NCBI GenBank assembly: GCA_018816905.1
Contig: JAHIVB010000006.1
Location: 98,632-162,631 of the forward strand
Reading direction: 5' to 3'
DNA: 64,000 nucleotides
Source: Bacillota bacterium
GTDB taxonomy: Bacteria > Bacillota_I > Bacilli_A > Izemoplasmatales > Hujiaoplasmataceae
Under the pieces are notes generated by a model. It had not been told where the DNA came from, did no database searches, and was given only the letters and a program-made list of their open reading frames with translations. Both the position numbers and the translations under genes were made by a program. Of this stretch, positions 33,524 to 43,594 are shown one piece after another (position 1 is the first letter of the stretch; every line of letters begins with the position of its first letter).

Positions 33524-34886
33524 AGATGTCTCCACTGTAGGAATCGCGTTCAAACGCGTCTCCACTTGTTGAGGTGTGGACATTGCTGAAGGTTGACATG
33601 TTTTTATTGAATAGAAGAACGAAGTTGCCAATCGTACCGCTTCGGTTTTTAGCAATTGAGATATCAACTTGGTTTTTCTTTGTTGTTTCTTGTTCATAAA
33701 GTTCTGCACGGTACAAAAACATAATGATATCGGCATCTTGCTCAATAGAACCGGATTCACGAAGGTCGGCCATAACTGGTGTCTTATCGCTTCTGGTTTC
33801 GATGGAACGAGATAACTGTGATAAAGCAACGACAGGAACTTTTAGTTCTCTTGCGGTCTCTTTCAAGACACGGGAGATTTCGGATACTTCCTGAACACGG
33901 TTTGCTTGATTGTGTTTTGAACCGCTTAGTAGTTGCAAGTAATCGACAATGATTAAGTCGAGTTTGTCTTCTTGTTTTAGTTTACGACATTTACTTCTTA
34001 GATCAAGGACGTTTACAGTACCTGAATCGTCAAAATACATATTGAGAGAGGAAAGTGCGTCAACGGCGAAATGGATTTTCTCCCATTCACCCGAAGATAA
34101 GTTTCCTTGTCTCATTCTAAAACTGTCGACCTGAGCTTGGCAGGAAAGAAGACGCATACATAGTTGGTCTACACCCATTTCCAGACTAAAGAAGGCTACA
34201 TGAGGCTTATCAGGATTTCTAGCGACGTTTAAAGCGAGATTCAATGCAAATGCCGTCTTTCCCATAGAAGGACGGGCAGCGACAATCAAGAGATCGCTTG
34301 GTTGAAGTCCTAGAGTATATTTATTCAATTCATGGTACTTGGTATCAAGCCCCGTAACCATTCCTCCGATTTGAGCTTGTTCGGCAATCTTTTCCACTTG
34401 TAAAGATGCAATCTCGCCTACTTGCTTGAAATCGGAAGTTCTTTTTTCTTTAGTAATGGCGATGATGTCGCGTTCGACATCATCGATAAAGTCCGGTGTA
34501 TTTTCAGTTTCATAGGAATCTTCAATGATTCTTCTGCAAGAATCTTGGATTTTTCTAACAATCGATTTGTCTTTTACAATGTTGATATGATTGAGAAGGT
34601 TCGCAATCGAAGGCACGGCATCAATTAATCCCGAGATGTATTCAATACCTCCGGATTTAATCAAATTGTTTTGGCTTTCAAGACGATCTGTAAGAGTGGT
34701 ATAGTCAATGGAAATTCCATCCTGAAATAAAGACTTCATGACCCTGAAAATCACTTGGTGATTCGGGGAATAGAAATCTTCTTCCACTAATTTATCTTGA
34801 ATGGTTTTCATCACCGATTGGTCAAAAAAGACTGCACCGAGAACGGCTTGTTCGGCTTCGATGTTTTGTGGGACTTTCCGCTCCAT
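33522..34886 (-). CDS. dnaB: Replicative DNA helicase
   Basis: Hexameric helicase that unwinds the replication fork, 454 aa. N-terminal DnaB domain (PQNIEAEQAVLGAVFFD), RecA-like motor with Walker A RPSMGKTAFALNLAL, Walker B LIIVDYLQLL and the SLEMG and DLRESGSIEQDADI segments. It follows the GdpP-L9 gene by 21 bases, keeping the gdpP-rplI-dnaB order common in Firmicutes. Confidence 0.96.
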   Translation of the reverse strand: MERKVPQNIEAEQAVLGAVFFDQSVMKTIQDKLVEEDFYSPNHQVIFRVMKSLFQDGISIDYTTLTDRLESQNNLIKSGGIEYISGLIDAVPSIANLLNHINIVKDKSIVRKIQDSCRRIIEDSYETENTPDFIDDVERDIIAITKEKRTSDFKQVGEIASLQVEKIAEQAQIGGMVTGLDTKYHELNKYTLGLQPSDLLIVAARPSMGKTAFALNLALNVARNPDKPHVAFFSLEMGVDQLCMRLLSCQAQVDSFRMRQGNLSSGEWEKIHFAVDALSSLNMYFDDSGTVNVLDLRSKCRKLKQEDKLDLIIVDYLQLLSGSKHNQANRVQEVSEISRVLKETARELKVPVVALSQLSRSIETRSDKTPVMADLRESGSIEQDADIIMFLYRAELYEQETTKKNQVDISIAKNRSGTIGNFVLLFNKNMSTFSNVHTSTSGDAFERDSYSGDI

Positions 34887-34907
34887 AAGGACCTCCGCTT
34901 GCTGGTT

Positions 34908-35354
34908 TTATTTCTCTTCCAATACTTGTAGGTTGATGACTGCAGTCACTTCTTTATGCAGTTTCAAAGGAATCTTGTAAGATCCAAGTGAATGGATGTT
35001 GTCATCCATCACAATCTTACGCTTGTCTATCTCAATATTATACTGGATTTTTAACTCTTCTGCAATTTGTTTTGAATTGATTGCGCCAAATAATTTTCCG
35101 GTTTCGCCAATTTTTACATAAAGCTTAATCGGTGCATTTTCAACTTCTTCTTTCATTTTCTTTGCTTGTTCAAACTCAGCTTGTGCTTCTTTTTCTACGG
35201 TTTCTCTGGCGTCTTCAAGGGATTTTAAATTGGCATTGCTTGCTTCAATTGCTTGTTTGGAAGATAGTAGATAGTTACCAAAGCCGCTAGCGACTTCGAT
35301 GACTTCACCTTTTTTACCTTTTCCTTTGACGTCTTTTACTAAGATGACTTTCAT
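34908..35354 (-). CDS. rplI: Ribosomal protein L9 (internal start within the gdpP fusion)
   Basis: Complete 148-aa L9: N-terminal domain [18 protein letters not shown]...NYLLSSKQA, long connecting helix and C-terminal 23S rRNA-binding domain ([14 protein letters not shown]). The ATG is preceded by AAGGAGG eight bases upstream, a better ribosome binding site than most in the window, coded within the Lys-Glu-Glu-Ser-Gln codons. Independent initiation here would give free L9 for the ribosome, while read-through from the upstream start gives a membrane-tethered copy. Whether both exist is not known from sequence. Confidence 0.7.
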   Translation of the reverse strand: MKVILVKDVKGKGKKGEVIEVASGFGNYLLSSKQAIEASNANLKSLEDARETVEKEAQAEFEQAKKMKEEVENAPIKLYVKIGETGKLFGAINSKQIAEELKIQYNIEIDKRKIVMDDNIHSLGSYKIPLKLHKEVTAVINLQVLEEK

Positions 35355-37349
35355 CTGTGATTCCTCCTTGAACGTTGATTCGATAATGGTTTCGATTCGT
35401 TCAATCAGATGATCCATGGTTTCATTTTGAACTTGTGCAGCAGCATTGTTTAGATGCCCGCCTCCACCAAATTGCTCCATAATCAATTGAACGTTAAATT
35501 TGTCGATGCTTCTTGCGGAAATTGCAATCGTTTCATTTCCGATGTTGCCTAATGCGAATGAAGCGATAATATTGTCGATTTCCAATAATTCGTCGGCTGT
35601 TTTAGCGAGTTGGACTCGGTCCGTTTTGCTTTCAGTAGCGAGCGCTGTAATCGCGAAATGATTGTTGATGATTTTTGCTTGATTGACTAGATTTGATTTC
35701 GTCTTGATGTCGTCAAGAGACTCTCTCAAAATCAATCTTGCTTTGAAAGGATCTGCTCCGTATTGTTTTAAAAGCGCAGCCGCTTCAAAAGTACGAACAC
35801 CTGTCCTGTAAGTGAAATTATTCGTATCAATCATCATTCCCGCAAGCATCATGGTCGCTTCAAATGGATCGATATGGATTTCTTGGTGATATAAATCAAT
35901 GAGTTCAATGACAAGTTCCGCGGAACTTGAAGCATAGGGTTCAACGTAGTTTAACAATACTTCACTTAAAATATTGTCAATTCGACGATGATGATCTATG
36001 ACGATAATATATTTGGTTCTTTCAAGTAGTTTAGGAGCGTTGGATTGTACTGGACTATGATGGTCCATTACAATCACGAGCGTCTCGGAATTGACTTCGC
36101 CCAAGGCATCGTCAGGATCTATGAAATACGACAATAGTTTAACGTACTCTCTGTTTAACATGTTAATTACTTTTTGACAGGTTTGATCAATGTTATCAAA
36201 GTCCAAAACGATTTTTGCGTCTTTACCTTCGGATAACGCCAGTTGTAATAAACCGACACTTCCGCCGAGGGCGTCTATGTCCGTTGATTTATGAGGCATG
36301 ATGAATACTTTATCATGTTTTTGAATGATTTCTGATAAGGCTCTTGAATTAATCTTAGCGGTAATCTTCGTTCTTTTTTCTGCGGTATTGCTCTTGCCAC
36401 CAAAGAAACGCAAAGGTTGATTCTGGATATTGACGACGACCTGATCTCCGCCTCGTCCTAGAGCGAGTTTCAATGCTTCTTCGGCTAAATCACCCAAATC
36501 GTCGATGTCAACATCACTGGAAGCAATCCCCATGGAAATACTAACTCGGATGTCATTTGCGTTCGATATGGAATTGACTTCATCCAATACCTTAAAGTCC
36601 TCTTTAATCAACTCGTCAAGTTGTTTTCTTGAGAACAGCAAAACACTCTTTTCAGGACGTAAATTGATGAAATAAATATGATGCTTCTTGCACCAGTTGT
36701 CAATGGCATTCAAAAACTTTCCTTGAACCACTGTTTTTTCTTGAAAGTCCATGTTTTGAGTAGCTTCGGAAAGATTATCCAAAGACATCACTCCGATGGT
36801 GTTCATTTTCTCTCTCAAACGTTTCTTGGTTTCTTCACGTTCCGATACTTCAAACAAATAAACGCATTTGTTTTTCGGATAATGAACCATTTCATATTCA
36901 TGGTCATAAATCGATACGATTGAACGTCCTTCTCTCTTCTCGACGAGTTTGGAAAGTTCATCATGAACGACTCCGAGTTTTCGACCGGTCAGCACGTTTG
37001 AAAAATATTCTTTTGCGGCATTATTAGCCCATGAAATTGTATAAGTGTCGTCATAAATCACCATACCGACAGGCAAATAATTTAATGCGATATCTTCTGA
37101 ATTCTTCAGTCGTTTGTTTAACAAATTCATCTCTTTGATTTTTTCTTCCAAAGATCCAATCCTTGAAATTCTTTTCCTGCTCAAAATCATTGAGGTAGCA
37201 ATGATTACGGGAGACAATAAAACTAAAAAACCATAGGCGATTTTAACCCATAGGGCAGTGGAAAGATCCAGTTGGAAAAATCCGATAACTCCTGCGACGA
37301 GGATGATAAACATCGTAATCAGGAGCAAGATGAGGGAACGTAATTTCAT
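34908..37349 (-). CDS. GdpP-type c-di-AMP phosphodiesterase fused to ribosomal protein L9
   Basis: One open frame of 813 codons joins two proteins usually encoded by adjacent genes. Residues 1-55 have two membrane segments, then a PAS-like region (about 85-170), a degenerate GGDEF (GRGGDQVVV, about 298-306), and a DHH/DHHA1 phosphodiesterase with H353, D357/D359 (PHKSTDIDA), D429-H430 and D452-H453-H454 (IDHHRR) and [10 protein letters not shown]. This part degrades cyclic di-AMP in other Firmicutes. From residue 666 ([19 protein letters not shown]) the chain is a complete L9. No stop codon lies between them. The strong ribosome binding site inside the junction suggests L9 is also made alone. 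Confidence 0.88.
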   Translation of the reverse strand: MKLRSLILLLITMFIILVAGVIGFFQLDLSTALWVKIAYGFLVLLSPVIIATSMILSRKRISRIGSLEEKIKEMNLLNKRLKNSEDIALNYLPVGMVIYDDTYTISWANNAAKEYFSNVLTGRKLGVVHDELSKLVEKREGRSIVSIYDHEYEMVHYPKNKCVYLFEVSEREETKKRLREKMNTIGVMSLDNLSEATQNMDFQEKTVVQGKFLNAIDNWCKKHHIYFINLRPEKSVLLFSRKQLDELIKEDFKVLDEVNSISNANDIRVSISMGIASSDVDIDDLGDLAEEALKLALGRGGDQVVVNIQNQPLRFFGGKSNTAEKRTKITAKINSRALSEIIQKHDKVFIMPHKSTDIDALGGSVGLLQLALSEGKDAKIVLDFDNIDQTCQKVINMLNREYVKLLSYFIDPDDALGEVNSETLVIVMDHHSPVQSNAPKLLERTKYIIVIDHHRRIDNILSEVLLNYVEPYASSSAELVIELIDLYHQEIHIDPFEATMMLAGMMIDTNNFTYRTGVRTFEAAALLKQYGADPFKARLILRESLDDIKTKSNLVNQAKIINNHFAITALATESKTDRVQLAKTADELLEIDNIIASFALGNIGNETIAISARSIDKFNVQLIMEQFGGGGHLNNAAAQVQNETMDHLIERIETIIESTFKEESQMKVILVKDVKGKGKKGEVIEVASGFGNYLLSSKQAIEASNANLKSLEDARETVEKEAQAEFEQAKKMKEEVENAPIKLYVKIGETGKLFGAINSKQIAEELKIQYNIEIDKRKIVMDDNIHSLGSYKIPLKLHKEVTAVINLQVLEEK

Positions 37350-37565
37350 AAGTGCACCTCGTTTGAATAAAATAAATCAAGAACATTATATCACAAGTAA
37401 ACAAGAAAAGAAACTTGAAGTCATTCATAGAATGATTGGAAATTGTTTCAAATCTTCCTTTTTAAGGTTAATCAATAAAATAGTGAATAATATTGTGTTT
37501 AATATGCCTTTTTGTTAAAATGGAAATACGGGATCCTTTTCTATTCATTAAGGAGTATATAATCG

Positions 37566-38915
37566 ATGAAAAATCCAAAATGGCTCTTGTTTCCTGAAAT
37601 CCTTTTTCTTGTCTTGTTATCAATCGCGACATCATCGTCTTACTTTGATTCACCGTTTCTGTTCTATTTGAAATATACTTTGATTTTCGTCATAATTGCA
37701 TATTTGATTTCCATTTTAGCTTGGTCACTTTACCTTAAACTGAAAAATGGCAAACTGCTTTATAGGGTATTATTCACACTTGCTTTTTTCATCATTATAG
37801 GTGTTTCAGCATTAGCAGAAATCAAACTTGTCAAAATATATTCCGTTCCCGAAATGGCCACTTGCGACTATTTTGATTTATATAATAACCTAATCTATGT
37901 TTCAAGATCTGGAACTTGCCCTACAATCGAAAAAAGGATCCAAGACTGGGAATTCATCGATGGAATTGCAGTGTTTTATACACAGACTCTTGAATTCCAT
38001 GAAATCATTGGTCATTCGCTACCTATTGACAATTACACTTGGATTTATGTAGAGTACGATGGACCCATCATGATCCAATACATCAAGCGAACCTATTCAT
38101 CTTCTGTCTATCCCGAAGTATCTTCGGTTCATCCAATTTTAAGTGAAATCAATCAAACCATTACTGTCACAAATCAAACAGTTGAAATTAATCAAACTTA
38201 CTATGAACAAATAGACTATATGTCTCTTGATGAAGCCAAAAGATATGACTTCGAGAACTACGAATGGCAAAAAACTTATATCTCAAATTTCTCTCAGGAA
38301 ATCAATCAAGATACGAAATCGATTGTGATTACCATGTCAATGCATGGACGCGAAAACCTCAATCCAGAAGAATCAATCATCGGAGAGGGAATTCTGCTTG
38401 ATGGTGTGGCGGAATACGAAATATATCCTTATGAGGGAATTGGCACAATCATTCAGATTGAAGACCAGTTAATTACAGGTTGGAGACAATTTATTGACGG
38501 TGAATCCTTCGTCTATGCTAAATTCAATTATTCACCCTATAACCCTTATCAAATCTATGATAATCAACTAGAAGGTACTTACCTTGAAGACCAAACCTTA
38601 GACTATTCCTATTCAGACTATTATAATGTCTACCGTGTATTAAACAAGGAGAACACTCATATCGGAAAATCTTTCCGATATGAACTTGATTTGGTTAATT
38701 TCTCGATGCTACACGAACAGAAAACGTATTACACGAGGTATGACATATCGGGTGTTATCAAGGATCCTGCCCTTACACAAAGACCTTTTCTATTCGAAGT
38801 CGATCAGGAACATTTTTTGACTGACTTGTCTGACCTTCAAACTTTTTACTTTCGAAGAAGTATACCTCTTGTCGACTTGCCCATCTTGGTGATGAAAGGA
38901 GAAATCGACGTATGA
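37566..38915 (+). CDS. Membrane protein with large extracellular domain (449 aa)
   Basis: Three N-terminal hydrophobic segments (about 5-25, 35-60 and 65-85) followed by some 360 residues of soluble beta-rich sequence, Tyr/Asn/Ile-rich, with a NQT-type repeated stretch near residue 197 and no recognised domain. AAGGAG lies ten bases before the ATG. First gene of a three-gene operon of unknown function. Confidence 0.75.
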   Translation: MKNPKWLLFPEILFLVLLSIATSSSYFDSPFLFYLKYTLIFVIIAYLISILAWSLYLKLKNGKLLYRVLFTLAFFIIIGVSALAEIKLVKIYSVPEMATCDYFDLYNNLIYVSRSGTCPTIEKRIQDWEFIDGIAVFYTQTLEFHEIIGHSLPIDNYTWIYVEYDGPIMIQYIKRTYSSSVYPEVSSVHPILSEINQTITVTNQTVEINQTYYEQIDYMSLDEAKRYDFENYEWQKTYISNFSQEINQDTKSIVITMSMHGRENLNPEESIIGEGILLDGVAEYEIYPYEGIGTIIQIEDQLITGWRQFIDGESFVYAKFNYSPYNPYQIYDNQLEGTYLEDQTLDYSYSDYYNVYRVLNKENTHIGKSFRYELDLVNFSMLHEQKTYYTRYDISGVIKDPALTQRPFLFEVDQEHFLTDLSDLQTFYFRRSIPLVDLPILVMKGEIDV

Positions 38916-39475
38916 TAACGAAAGACCAAGTTATTAAGAAGATTGATCAAAACTTCATTCATTATGGCATCACATTAATATGGATTATTCATACGACGTT
39001 ACTCGCAGGAAAATTGACTGCATTTCACTCTTACTCGATGTATTTCAGAATGTTCCTTGTTCTTTCGATTCTTTATTTGCTCTTTATGCCTTTCCTAACA
39101 TTCGGTATAAGAATACCCAGAAAACTGAGAAGCCATATGCAAGCCATATTCTCGTTTGGAATAGGAGTATTAGCCGCATTGAGTTTATTGAACTATCTTC
39201 AGACGGATTATATTCCTTTGTTATCAAAGATATTGGACGGACTTTTCCTCATGTCTTTTGCGTATGTTTCATTCTTTGCCATCAAATATGAAGGCAAGAA
39301 AGTAGTTAATGAGGATTATTTAATAGTCGAAGAAAACATCCCCATAGAAATGGGTACTGACGAGCCTGTGGCGGTGCTTGTCATTTTGAGAATTACATTG
39401 TTGCTACTGTTGCCAGTTCTGTCAGCGATTTATACAGTAATATTATTTTTCTTGATGTTTTTTAGAGGGCAATAG
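38912..39475 (+). CDS. Membrane protein of unknown function (187 aa)
   Basis: Five hydrophobic segments and a short charged loop (KYEGKKVVNEDYL) before the last one. Its start overlaps the stop of the 449-aa gene by four bases. No family recognised. Confidence 0.7.
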   Translation: MITKDQVIKKIDQNFIHYGITLIWIIHTTLLAGKLTAFHSYSMYFRMFLVLSILYLLFMPFLTFGIRIPRKLRSHMQAIFSFGIGVLAALSLLNYLQTDYIPLLSKILDGLFLMSFAYVSFFAIKYEGKKVVNEDYLIVEENIPIEMGTDEPVAVLVILRITLLLLLPVLSAIYTVILFFLMFFRGQ

Positions 39476-39476
39476 C

Positions 39477-39776
39477 ATGAAACCATTCTCTTCTCGAACC
39501 TACGTCATGGTAGGTACCGCATATATTTTATTTATTCCGTTTTATTTTTTGGCAATATACATTCTAAGAATCGATATTCAAGGGCTCACTGAGAGCGTTC
39601 CAATAATCCTGTTCGGAATCTATTTCATTTACAATGGTCTTTATATCATTTCCCTGTTCAACAAAAACAAGAAGTTCACATATCAAGCATTTAGGCCTAT
39701 TCTGTTTCAAATTATGTTGATGGTAGTCATGTTTCTGTTTTTATACTCAATTGTTGTTTTTGTAGAACTGATGTAA
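39477..39776 (+). CDS. Small membrane protein (99 aa)
   Basis: Three hydrophobic segments; AGAGGG lies before the ATG, one base after the previous stop. Third gene of the operon, ending at a strong bidirectional terminator. No family recognised. Confidence 0.7.
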   Translation: MKPFSSRTYVMVGTAYILFIPFYFLAIYILRIDIQGLTESVPIILFGIYFIYNGLYIISLFNKNKKFTYQAFRPILFQIMLMVVMFLFLYSIVVFVELM

Positions 39777-39803
39777 AAAAAAGACTCCGCGGAGTCTTTT
39801 TGT
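39777..39803. terminator. Bidirectional terminator
   Basis: AAAAGACTCCGCGGAGTCTTTT is a perfect 22-base palindrome flanked by A and T tracts, between the rightward membrane operon and leftward rpsR. Confidence 0.88.
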
Positions 39804-39810
39804 TTGATAT

Positions 39811-40068
39811 CTAGTCTTTTACGAATGGTAAAAGGGCCATGAAACGTGCTCTTTTAATCGCAACTGCAAGATGTTTTTGATAATAAGCTTTGGTTCCTGT
39901 AACTCTTCTTGGAAGAATTTTTCCTCTGTCAGAGATAAATTTCTTCAAAAGTTCAAAGTCTTTGAAATCAATATATGTGACTTTATTATCTGAAAAATAA
40001 CATCTTTTACGGCTTCTGCGGTTTTTGTTGAAAGGTTTTCCGCCTTGGCCTTGTGGTTTGTTGTACAT
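39811..40068 (-). CDS. rpsR: Ribosomal protein S18
   Basis: Small-subunit protein of 85 aa: [18 protein letters not shown] and [32 protein letters not shown] (quoted in parts) are diagnostic. It binds with S6 to the central domain of 16S rRNA. Third gene of rpsF-ssb-rpsR. The long basic N terminus ([16 protein letters not shown]) is slightly extended. Confidence 0.97.
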   Translation of the reverse strand: MYNKPQGQGGKPFNKNRRSRKRCYFSDNKVTYIDFKDFELLKKFISDRGKILPRRVTGTKAYYQKHLAVAIKRARFMALLPFVKD

Positions 40069-40083
40069 GCGTTTGTCCTCCTT

Positions 40084-40545
40084 TTAGAATGGTAGATCGT
40101 CTTCAATGATGTTGATGCTTTTGCTTCTGTCATCATCTTTGGACTCTTTTTCAAATCGATCGTTGTTTCTAGGTGAATAAGTGTCTCCTGAAGAACTTCC
40201 TTCTCTTTGACCTTTGGATTCAAGGAATACAACGGAGTCGCATACGACTTCCGTCACATATCTTTTCACGTTGTCCTTGTCCATGTAGTCTCTGGTCTGC
40301 AGACGTCCGTCTACGGCGACCAAGGAACCCTTGGTGATATACTTGCTCACGTTTTCAGCTTGGTTTCTCCAAGCGGTACACTGAATGAAATCAGCGTTGT
40401 TTGTGTCATTGCCGCTTTGTTGATCTCTTGAGTAGGGTCTGTTGACCGCAAGTGTGAAGGTAACCACGGCAATATTTTGATTGGTCGTGTATCTGAGTTC
40501 CGGATCACGGGTCAGACGACCGATTAATACGACTTTGTTTAACAT
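40084..40545 (-). CDS. ssb: Single-stranded DNA-binding protein
   Basis: Protein of 153 aa with the OB-fold start MLNKVVLIGRLTRDPELRY, the middle WRNQAENVSKYITKGS and the acidic C-terminal tip EDDLPF used to recruit replication partners. The linker (GSSSGDTYSPRNN) is short. It lies between rpsF and rpsR, the standard Firmicute order, with GAGGAAG before the ATG. Confidence 0.96.
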   Translation of the reverse strand: MLNKVVLIGRLTRDPELRYTTNQNIAVVTFTLAVNRPYSRDQQSGNDTNNADFIQCTAWRNQAENVSKYITKGSLVAVDGRLQTRDYMDKDNVKRYVTEVVCDSVVFLESKGQREGSSSGDTYSPRNNDRFEKESKDDDRSKSINIIEDDLPF

Positions 40546-40565
40546 GGTTTCTTCCTCCTTTTAAC

Positions 40566-40856
40566 TTACTTTTCTTCTCTTGAGATAATCATGTGACGGA
40601 TGACGTCTTCTTTGATCTTCATTACACGATCGAGTTCAAAAGTTGCTTCAGGGGTTGCTAAGAATGTTAACACTACATAGTAACCTTTTTTGAAATCATT
40701 GATTTCATAAGCAAGATCTCTTGTTCCCCATTCGTTGACAGAAACGGTTTCAGTGCCTCTAGTAGTCAGGATTGTGTTTAATTCAGCAATCAAGGCTTTT
40801 TTGGCTTCCATTTCAAGTGTCGGACGAATGATGTACATTACTTCATACTTTCTCAT
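40566..40856 (-). CDS. rpsF: Ribosomal protein S6
   Basis: Small-subunit protein of 96 aa: RKYEVMYIIRPTLEME, RGTETVSVNEWGTRDLAYEI and YYVVLTF are typical. The ATG was chosen because TAAGGAGGAAC immediately precedes it; an upstream start would read through the leader hairpins. First gene of rpsF-ssb-rpsR. Confidence 0.96.
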   Translation of the reverse strand: MRKYEVMYIIRPTLEMEAKKALIAELNTILTTRGTETVSVNEWGTRDLAYEINDFKKGYYVVLTFLATPEATFELDRVMKIKEDVIRHMIISREEK

Positions 40857-40879
40857 ACTGTTCCTCCTTATGGTCTTTG

Positions 40880-40913
40880 GCTGCTTTTGCAGCAAGGTTG
40901 TGAGATTTCTCAC
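40880..40913 (-). promoter_or_regulatory. Two hairpins in rpsF leader
   Basis: GTGAGA/TCTCAC and GCTGC/GCAGC form two adjacent short hairpins in the mRNA leader. In many bacteria the S6-S18 complex binds the rpsF leader for autoregulation; whether this leader has that motif is uncertain as I do not see the CCG-containing binding site clearly. Confidence 0.4.
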
Positions 40914-40921
40914 GCTCAAGT

Positions 40922-40950
40922 ATTATAACATACCCCTTCTTTTTTGTCTA
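40922..40950 (-). promoter_or_regulatory. Promoter of rpsF-ssb-rpsR
   Basis: On the minus strand TAGACA (five of six) and a perfect TATAAT are spaced by 17 bases, and TG precedes the -10 (TGTTATAAT). The transcript carries a leader of about 60 bases. Confidence 0.75.
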
Positions 40951-40978
40951 CAATTAAAGGAGTGTAGTTTTGATATAA

Positions 40979-42211
40979 TTATACATCGACGTTGTAGATT
41001 TTCTTGAAATCTTCTTTCATTCTTACCGGAACCAAGAAGATTGCGGTAATTGAAACGATTGCAGAGCCCAAAATCAAGTATTGATATCCTATGGTTGTAT
41101 ATTCAGCAATGATACCAAGAATCAAGGTGCCGAGTATCGCTCCCACATTCCAAAGAAGACTTTGAACAGAATTGACACGACCTCTTTTTTCAGATGGAAT
41201 GTAGGTTTGAGTCGCCGACATTCGAATGTTGAATGATGTGACGGAAAGGACTCCTACGATGAATGTGAAAACGACCATCATCGCAAACGGCGTAAACAAG
41301 AGGATTGCATCTAAGATTTCAACCGTAAAGTACACAGCAAGTGCAATCTTGAACTTGTTTTTCTTCTCGAGTTTAAACGTATAGTGGATGACCCCACCGA
41401 TAATCCGGCCAATCGATCCCGCGGATATCAAGAAAGCGAAATGATTGAGATTATAGATGGAGCTTTCCTGGAAAAAAGGCATTCTCAGTAAGTCACTTGC
41501 CGCATAAACAAAAGAAAACGCCATGAAGAGAATTCCAATTCCAAGGATTCCTCTTTCTTTTTTATAGTAAGAGACCCCTTCTTTGATGTCTTGGATAAAT
41601 TGAAATTTTTCAATCGGGTTTTGGTTTAGGGTTTCTTCTACTTTAATGAATGTTTCCATCGATGCGGTTATGAGAAAAGTCACTGCGTTGAATGACATCA
41701 AAATTGCGACGCCATAGGAAGGAAACGTTTGGATGAAGAATGTGGCGATTGGAGCCATTAAAGCCGCAGAAATCGGCCAAATCAAACTTGAGATTGAATA
41801 AGCTTTCGAATGTTGCCCTTTTGGAACCGTTTCTGGAAATAAACTCATGAAAGCTGTTTGATAGATGGTGTCTGTTACACCAAGAAATGCAGCCACGCCC
41901 ATAAAGACGATGACATTGAAATATCCAGTAAAAAGAACTAAAGCAATCACCGCAAATACTGCGGTATAGAAAAAGTCCAACATATAGATCATCTTGACTC
42001 TGGAATGTCGATCGACAAACGGTCCTACTAGAAAGTTCGCTATGACTCTAGGGATGATGTTAGTAATTGTAAACGCCGCTAAAAGTAGCGGCGAATGGGT
42101 TTCAAGATAGATTAAAATTCCAAAAGATATTCCCGCAACCGCACTACCTAGTGCGGATATGAAGGAACCAATGGAAAGGATTGTAAAGTTTTTGTTCCAC
42201 AGTTTTTGCAT
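40979..42211 (-). CDS. MFS transporter
   Basis: Membrane protein of 410 aa with about twelve hydrophobic segments, MFS-type loop between segments 2 and 3 (GPFVDRHSRVKMIYM) and an internal acidic/basic loop near residue 200. It resembles the MFS_3/multidrug efflux-type subgroup, but the substrate is unknown. GGAG lies upstream of the ATG. Downstream of a small lipoprotein and possibly co-transcribed with it. Confidence 0.85.
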   Translation of the reverse strand: MQKLWNKNFTILSIGSFISALGSAVAGISFGILIYLETHSPLLLAAFTITNIIPRVIANFLVGPFVDRHSRVKMIYMLDFFYTAVFAVIALVLFTGYFNVIVFMGVAAFLGVTDTIYQTAFMSLFPETVPKGQHSKAYSISSLIWPISAALMAPIATFFIQTFPSYGVAILMSFNAVTFLITASMETFIKVEETLNQNPIEKFQFIQDIKEGVSYYKKERGILGIGILFMAFSFVYAASDLLRMPFFQESSIYNLNHFAFLISAGSIGRIIGGVIHYTFKLEKKNKFKIALAVYFTVEILDAILLFTPFAMMVVFTFIVGVLSVTSFNIRMSATQTYIPSEKRGRVNSVQSLLWNVGAILGTLILGIIAEYTTIGYQYLILGSAIVSITAIFLVPVRMKEDFKKIYNVDV

Positions 42212-42232
42212 ACAAGCTCCAAGAAAAGTAAG

Positions 42233-42649
42233 TTATTCTTCTAAAGTAGGTTCATAAGTCCCATGGAAGATTTGAATCATCACTTCCGCTATTTCTTCAC
42301 TTCCGGTCACGGGTACAATCAAAAAATTACGTTCAGTCAATTGAGTGACGTCGTATGACGACAATACATACTGTAAGTCTTCATTGCTCTCTAGTTGAGC
42401 ATCTAGTTCGGATCTTGAATCGAATTCCAATAAAATGGCATAATTAACCCCATCGGAATAACCCGAGCAATGAACCATGATTCCGGCATCGTCAAACGAT
42501 GTCATGACATCGTCGATAATCCCTTCCGTTCCACTGATTTGCTCATATCCTATCGATTCGAAATCGGATTTGATTTGAATCAAATTGAAACAACCGGCAA
42601 GCAAAAACATGAGTAAAAATGCAAACATGGATAGTAATAATTTCCTCAT
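42233..42649 (-). CDS. Small lipoprotein (138 aa)
   Basis: Lipoprotein signal peptide with lipobox LLAGC and an acidic mature domain of about 120 residues without a recognised family. The start was set at the ATG preceded by GGGGGGAAC; the longer frame begins inside the DUF1295 gene's end. Located between that gene and the MFS transporter, with 23 and 21 base gaps. Confidence 0.75.
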   Translation of the reverse strand: MRKLLLSMFAFLLMFLLAGCFNLIQIKSDFESIGYEQISGTEGIIDDVMTSFDDAGIMVHCSGYSDGVNYAILLEFDSRSELDAQLESNEDLQYVLSSYDVTQLTERNFLIVPVTGSEEIAEVMIQIFHGTYEPTLEE

Positions 42650-42672
42650 ACTACCGTTCCCCCCATAATTAC

Positions 42673-43584
42673 TCATCCAGTAATTTCTTCGTTGTCGTCT
42701 TTATTATATTTTCTTTGTGGCCAAGGAATAAGCATGCTAATCTTCGCTTGCACATCCTTATACTCAGGTCTAGATATTAATATTTTGTTTTCCATCATCG
42801 GCACAGAGATAAAGACAAAAAGAAGCGTCATGAGTACCGGTGGTATAAAAAACAAATCTAATCGTTGATATGCACCAAAATACATGATCCAAAGTCCCCA
42901 CCAAAAAGAGACTTCTCCGAAATAATTCGGGTGTCTGGAAACGCTCCAAAGTCCATCGGACATCACTTGTTTCTTCTTTTCGTGTTCGGTTCTGAATTCT
43001 CTCATCTGTTTATCGGAAATAAACTGAATCGTCGCCGCAAGAATTGAAACCAAAGAACCTAATAAAAACAATAGTGACGGAGACTGGTTCGATATCAAAA
43101 TTTGATAAGCCGCAAACAACTGAATCAATACAATTAAAGTAGGCATCATGTTGATCCCAAATAAATTTGTCACAAACCAAATCTTTGGGTTTTTCTCTTT
43201 CAACATCACATATCTCCAGTCCTGATAAACAAAACCATCGAAGTTGATGATGAAATTATAAGTCAATCTGATACTCCACAAGAGTACCGACAAAAACATT
43301 ATACCACTCCAAAGCGAAAACGTGAACGAATAGTGAAAAATCCAAAATAGAATTAACACCGGTGGAACAACACTCCAATACGGATCATAAATGCTGGGAT
43401 TTCGAATTGCAAGACCAACCGCCCATACAATCAAGGTCGCTACGACATCCATGATGAGGGCAAACAACCAATAAGGTGAAGAAATTCCTACCAATGCTTT
43501 AGAAGCGAAATATCCCGCAAGAAAAGCAATCACATAGATGAGTAGAAAAAATAACAAAGCATACGGTTTTCTTAGTTTTTTCAT
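42673..43584 (-). CDS. DUF1295/steroid 5-alpha-reductase-like membrane enzyme
   Basis: Integral membrane protein of 303 aa with the C-terminal signature SVSRHPNYFGEVSFWWG, typical of DUF1295 (PF06966) and related isoprenylcysteine methyltransferase/steroid reductase folds. NPSIYDPYWSVVPP near residue 65 is a second family hallmark. Seven or eight hydrophobic segments. The substrate is unknown; a hydrophobic, probably lipid-like one is expected. Confidence 0.85.
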   Translation of the reverse strand: MKKLRKPYALLFFLLIYVIAFLAGYFASKALVGISSPYWLFALIMDVVATLIVWAVGLAIRNPSIYDPYWSVVPPVLILFWIFHYSFTFSLWSGIMFLSVLLWSIRLTYNFIINFDGFVYQDWRYVMLKEKNPKIWFVTNLFGINMMPTLIVLIQLFAAYQILISNQSPSLLFLLGSLVSILAATIQFISDKQMREFRTEHEKKKQVMSDGLWSVSRHPNYFGEVSFWWGLWIMYFGAYQRLDLFFIPPVLMTLLFVFISVPMMENKILISRPEYKDVQAKISMLIPWPQRKYNKDDNEEITG

Positions 43585-43594
43585 GATGACTCTC

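Noticed and set aside
37258..37518. Rightward frame upstream of the 449-aa gene
   Set aside because: Antisense to the start of the GdpP-L9 gene and without a ribosome binding site.
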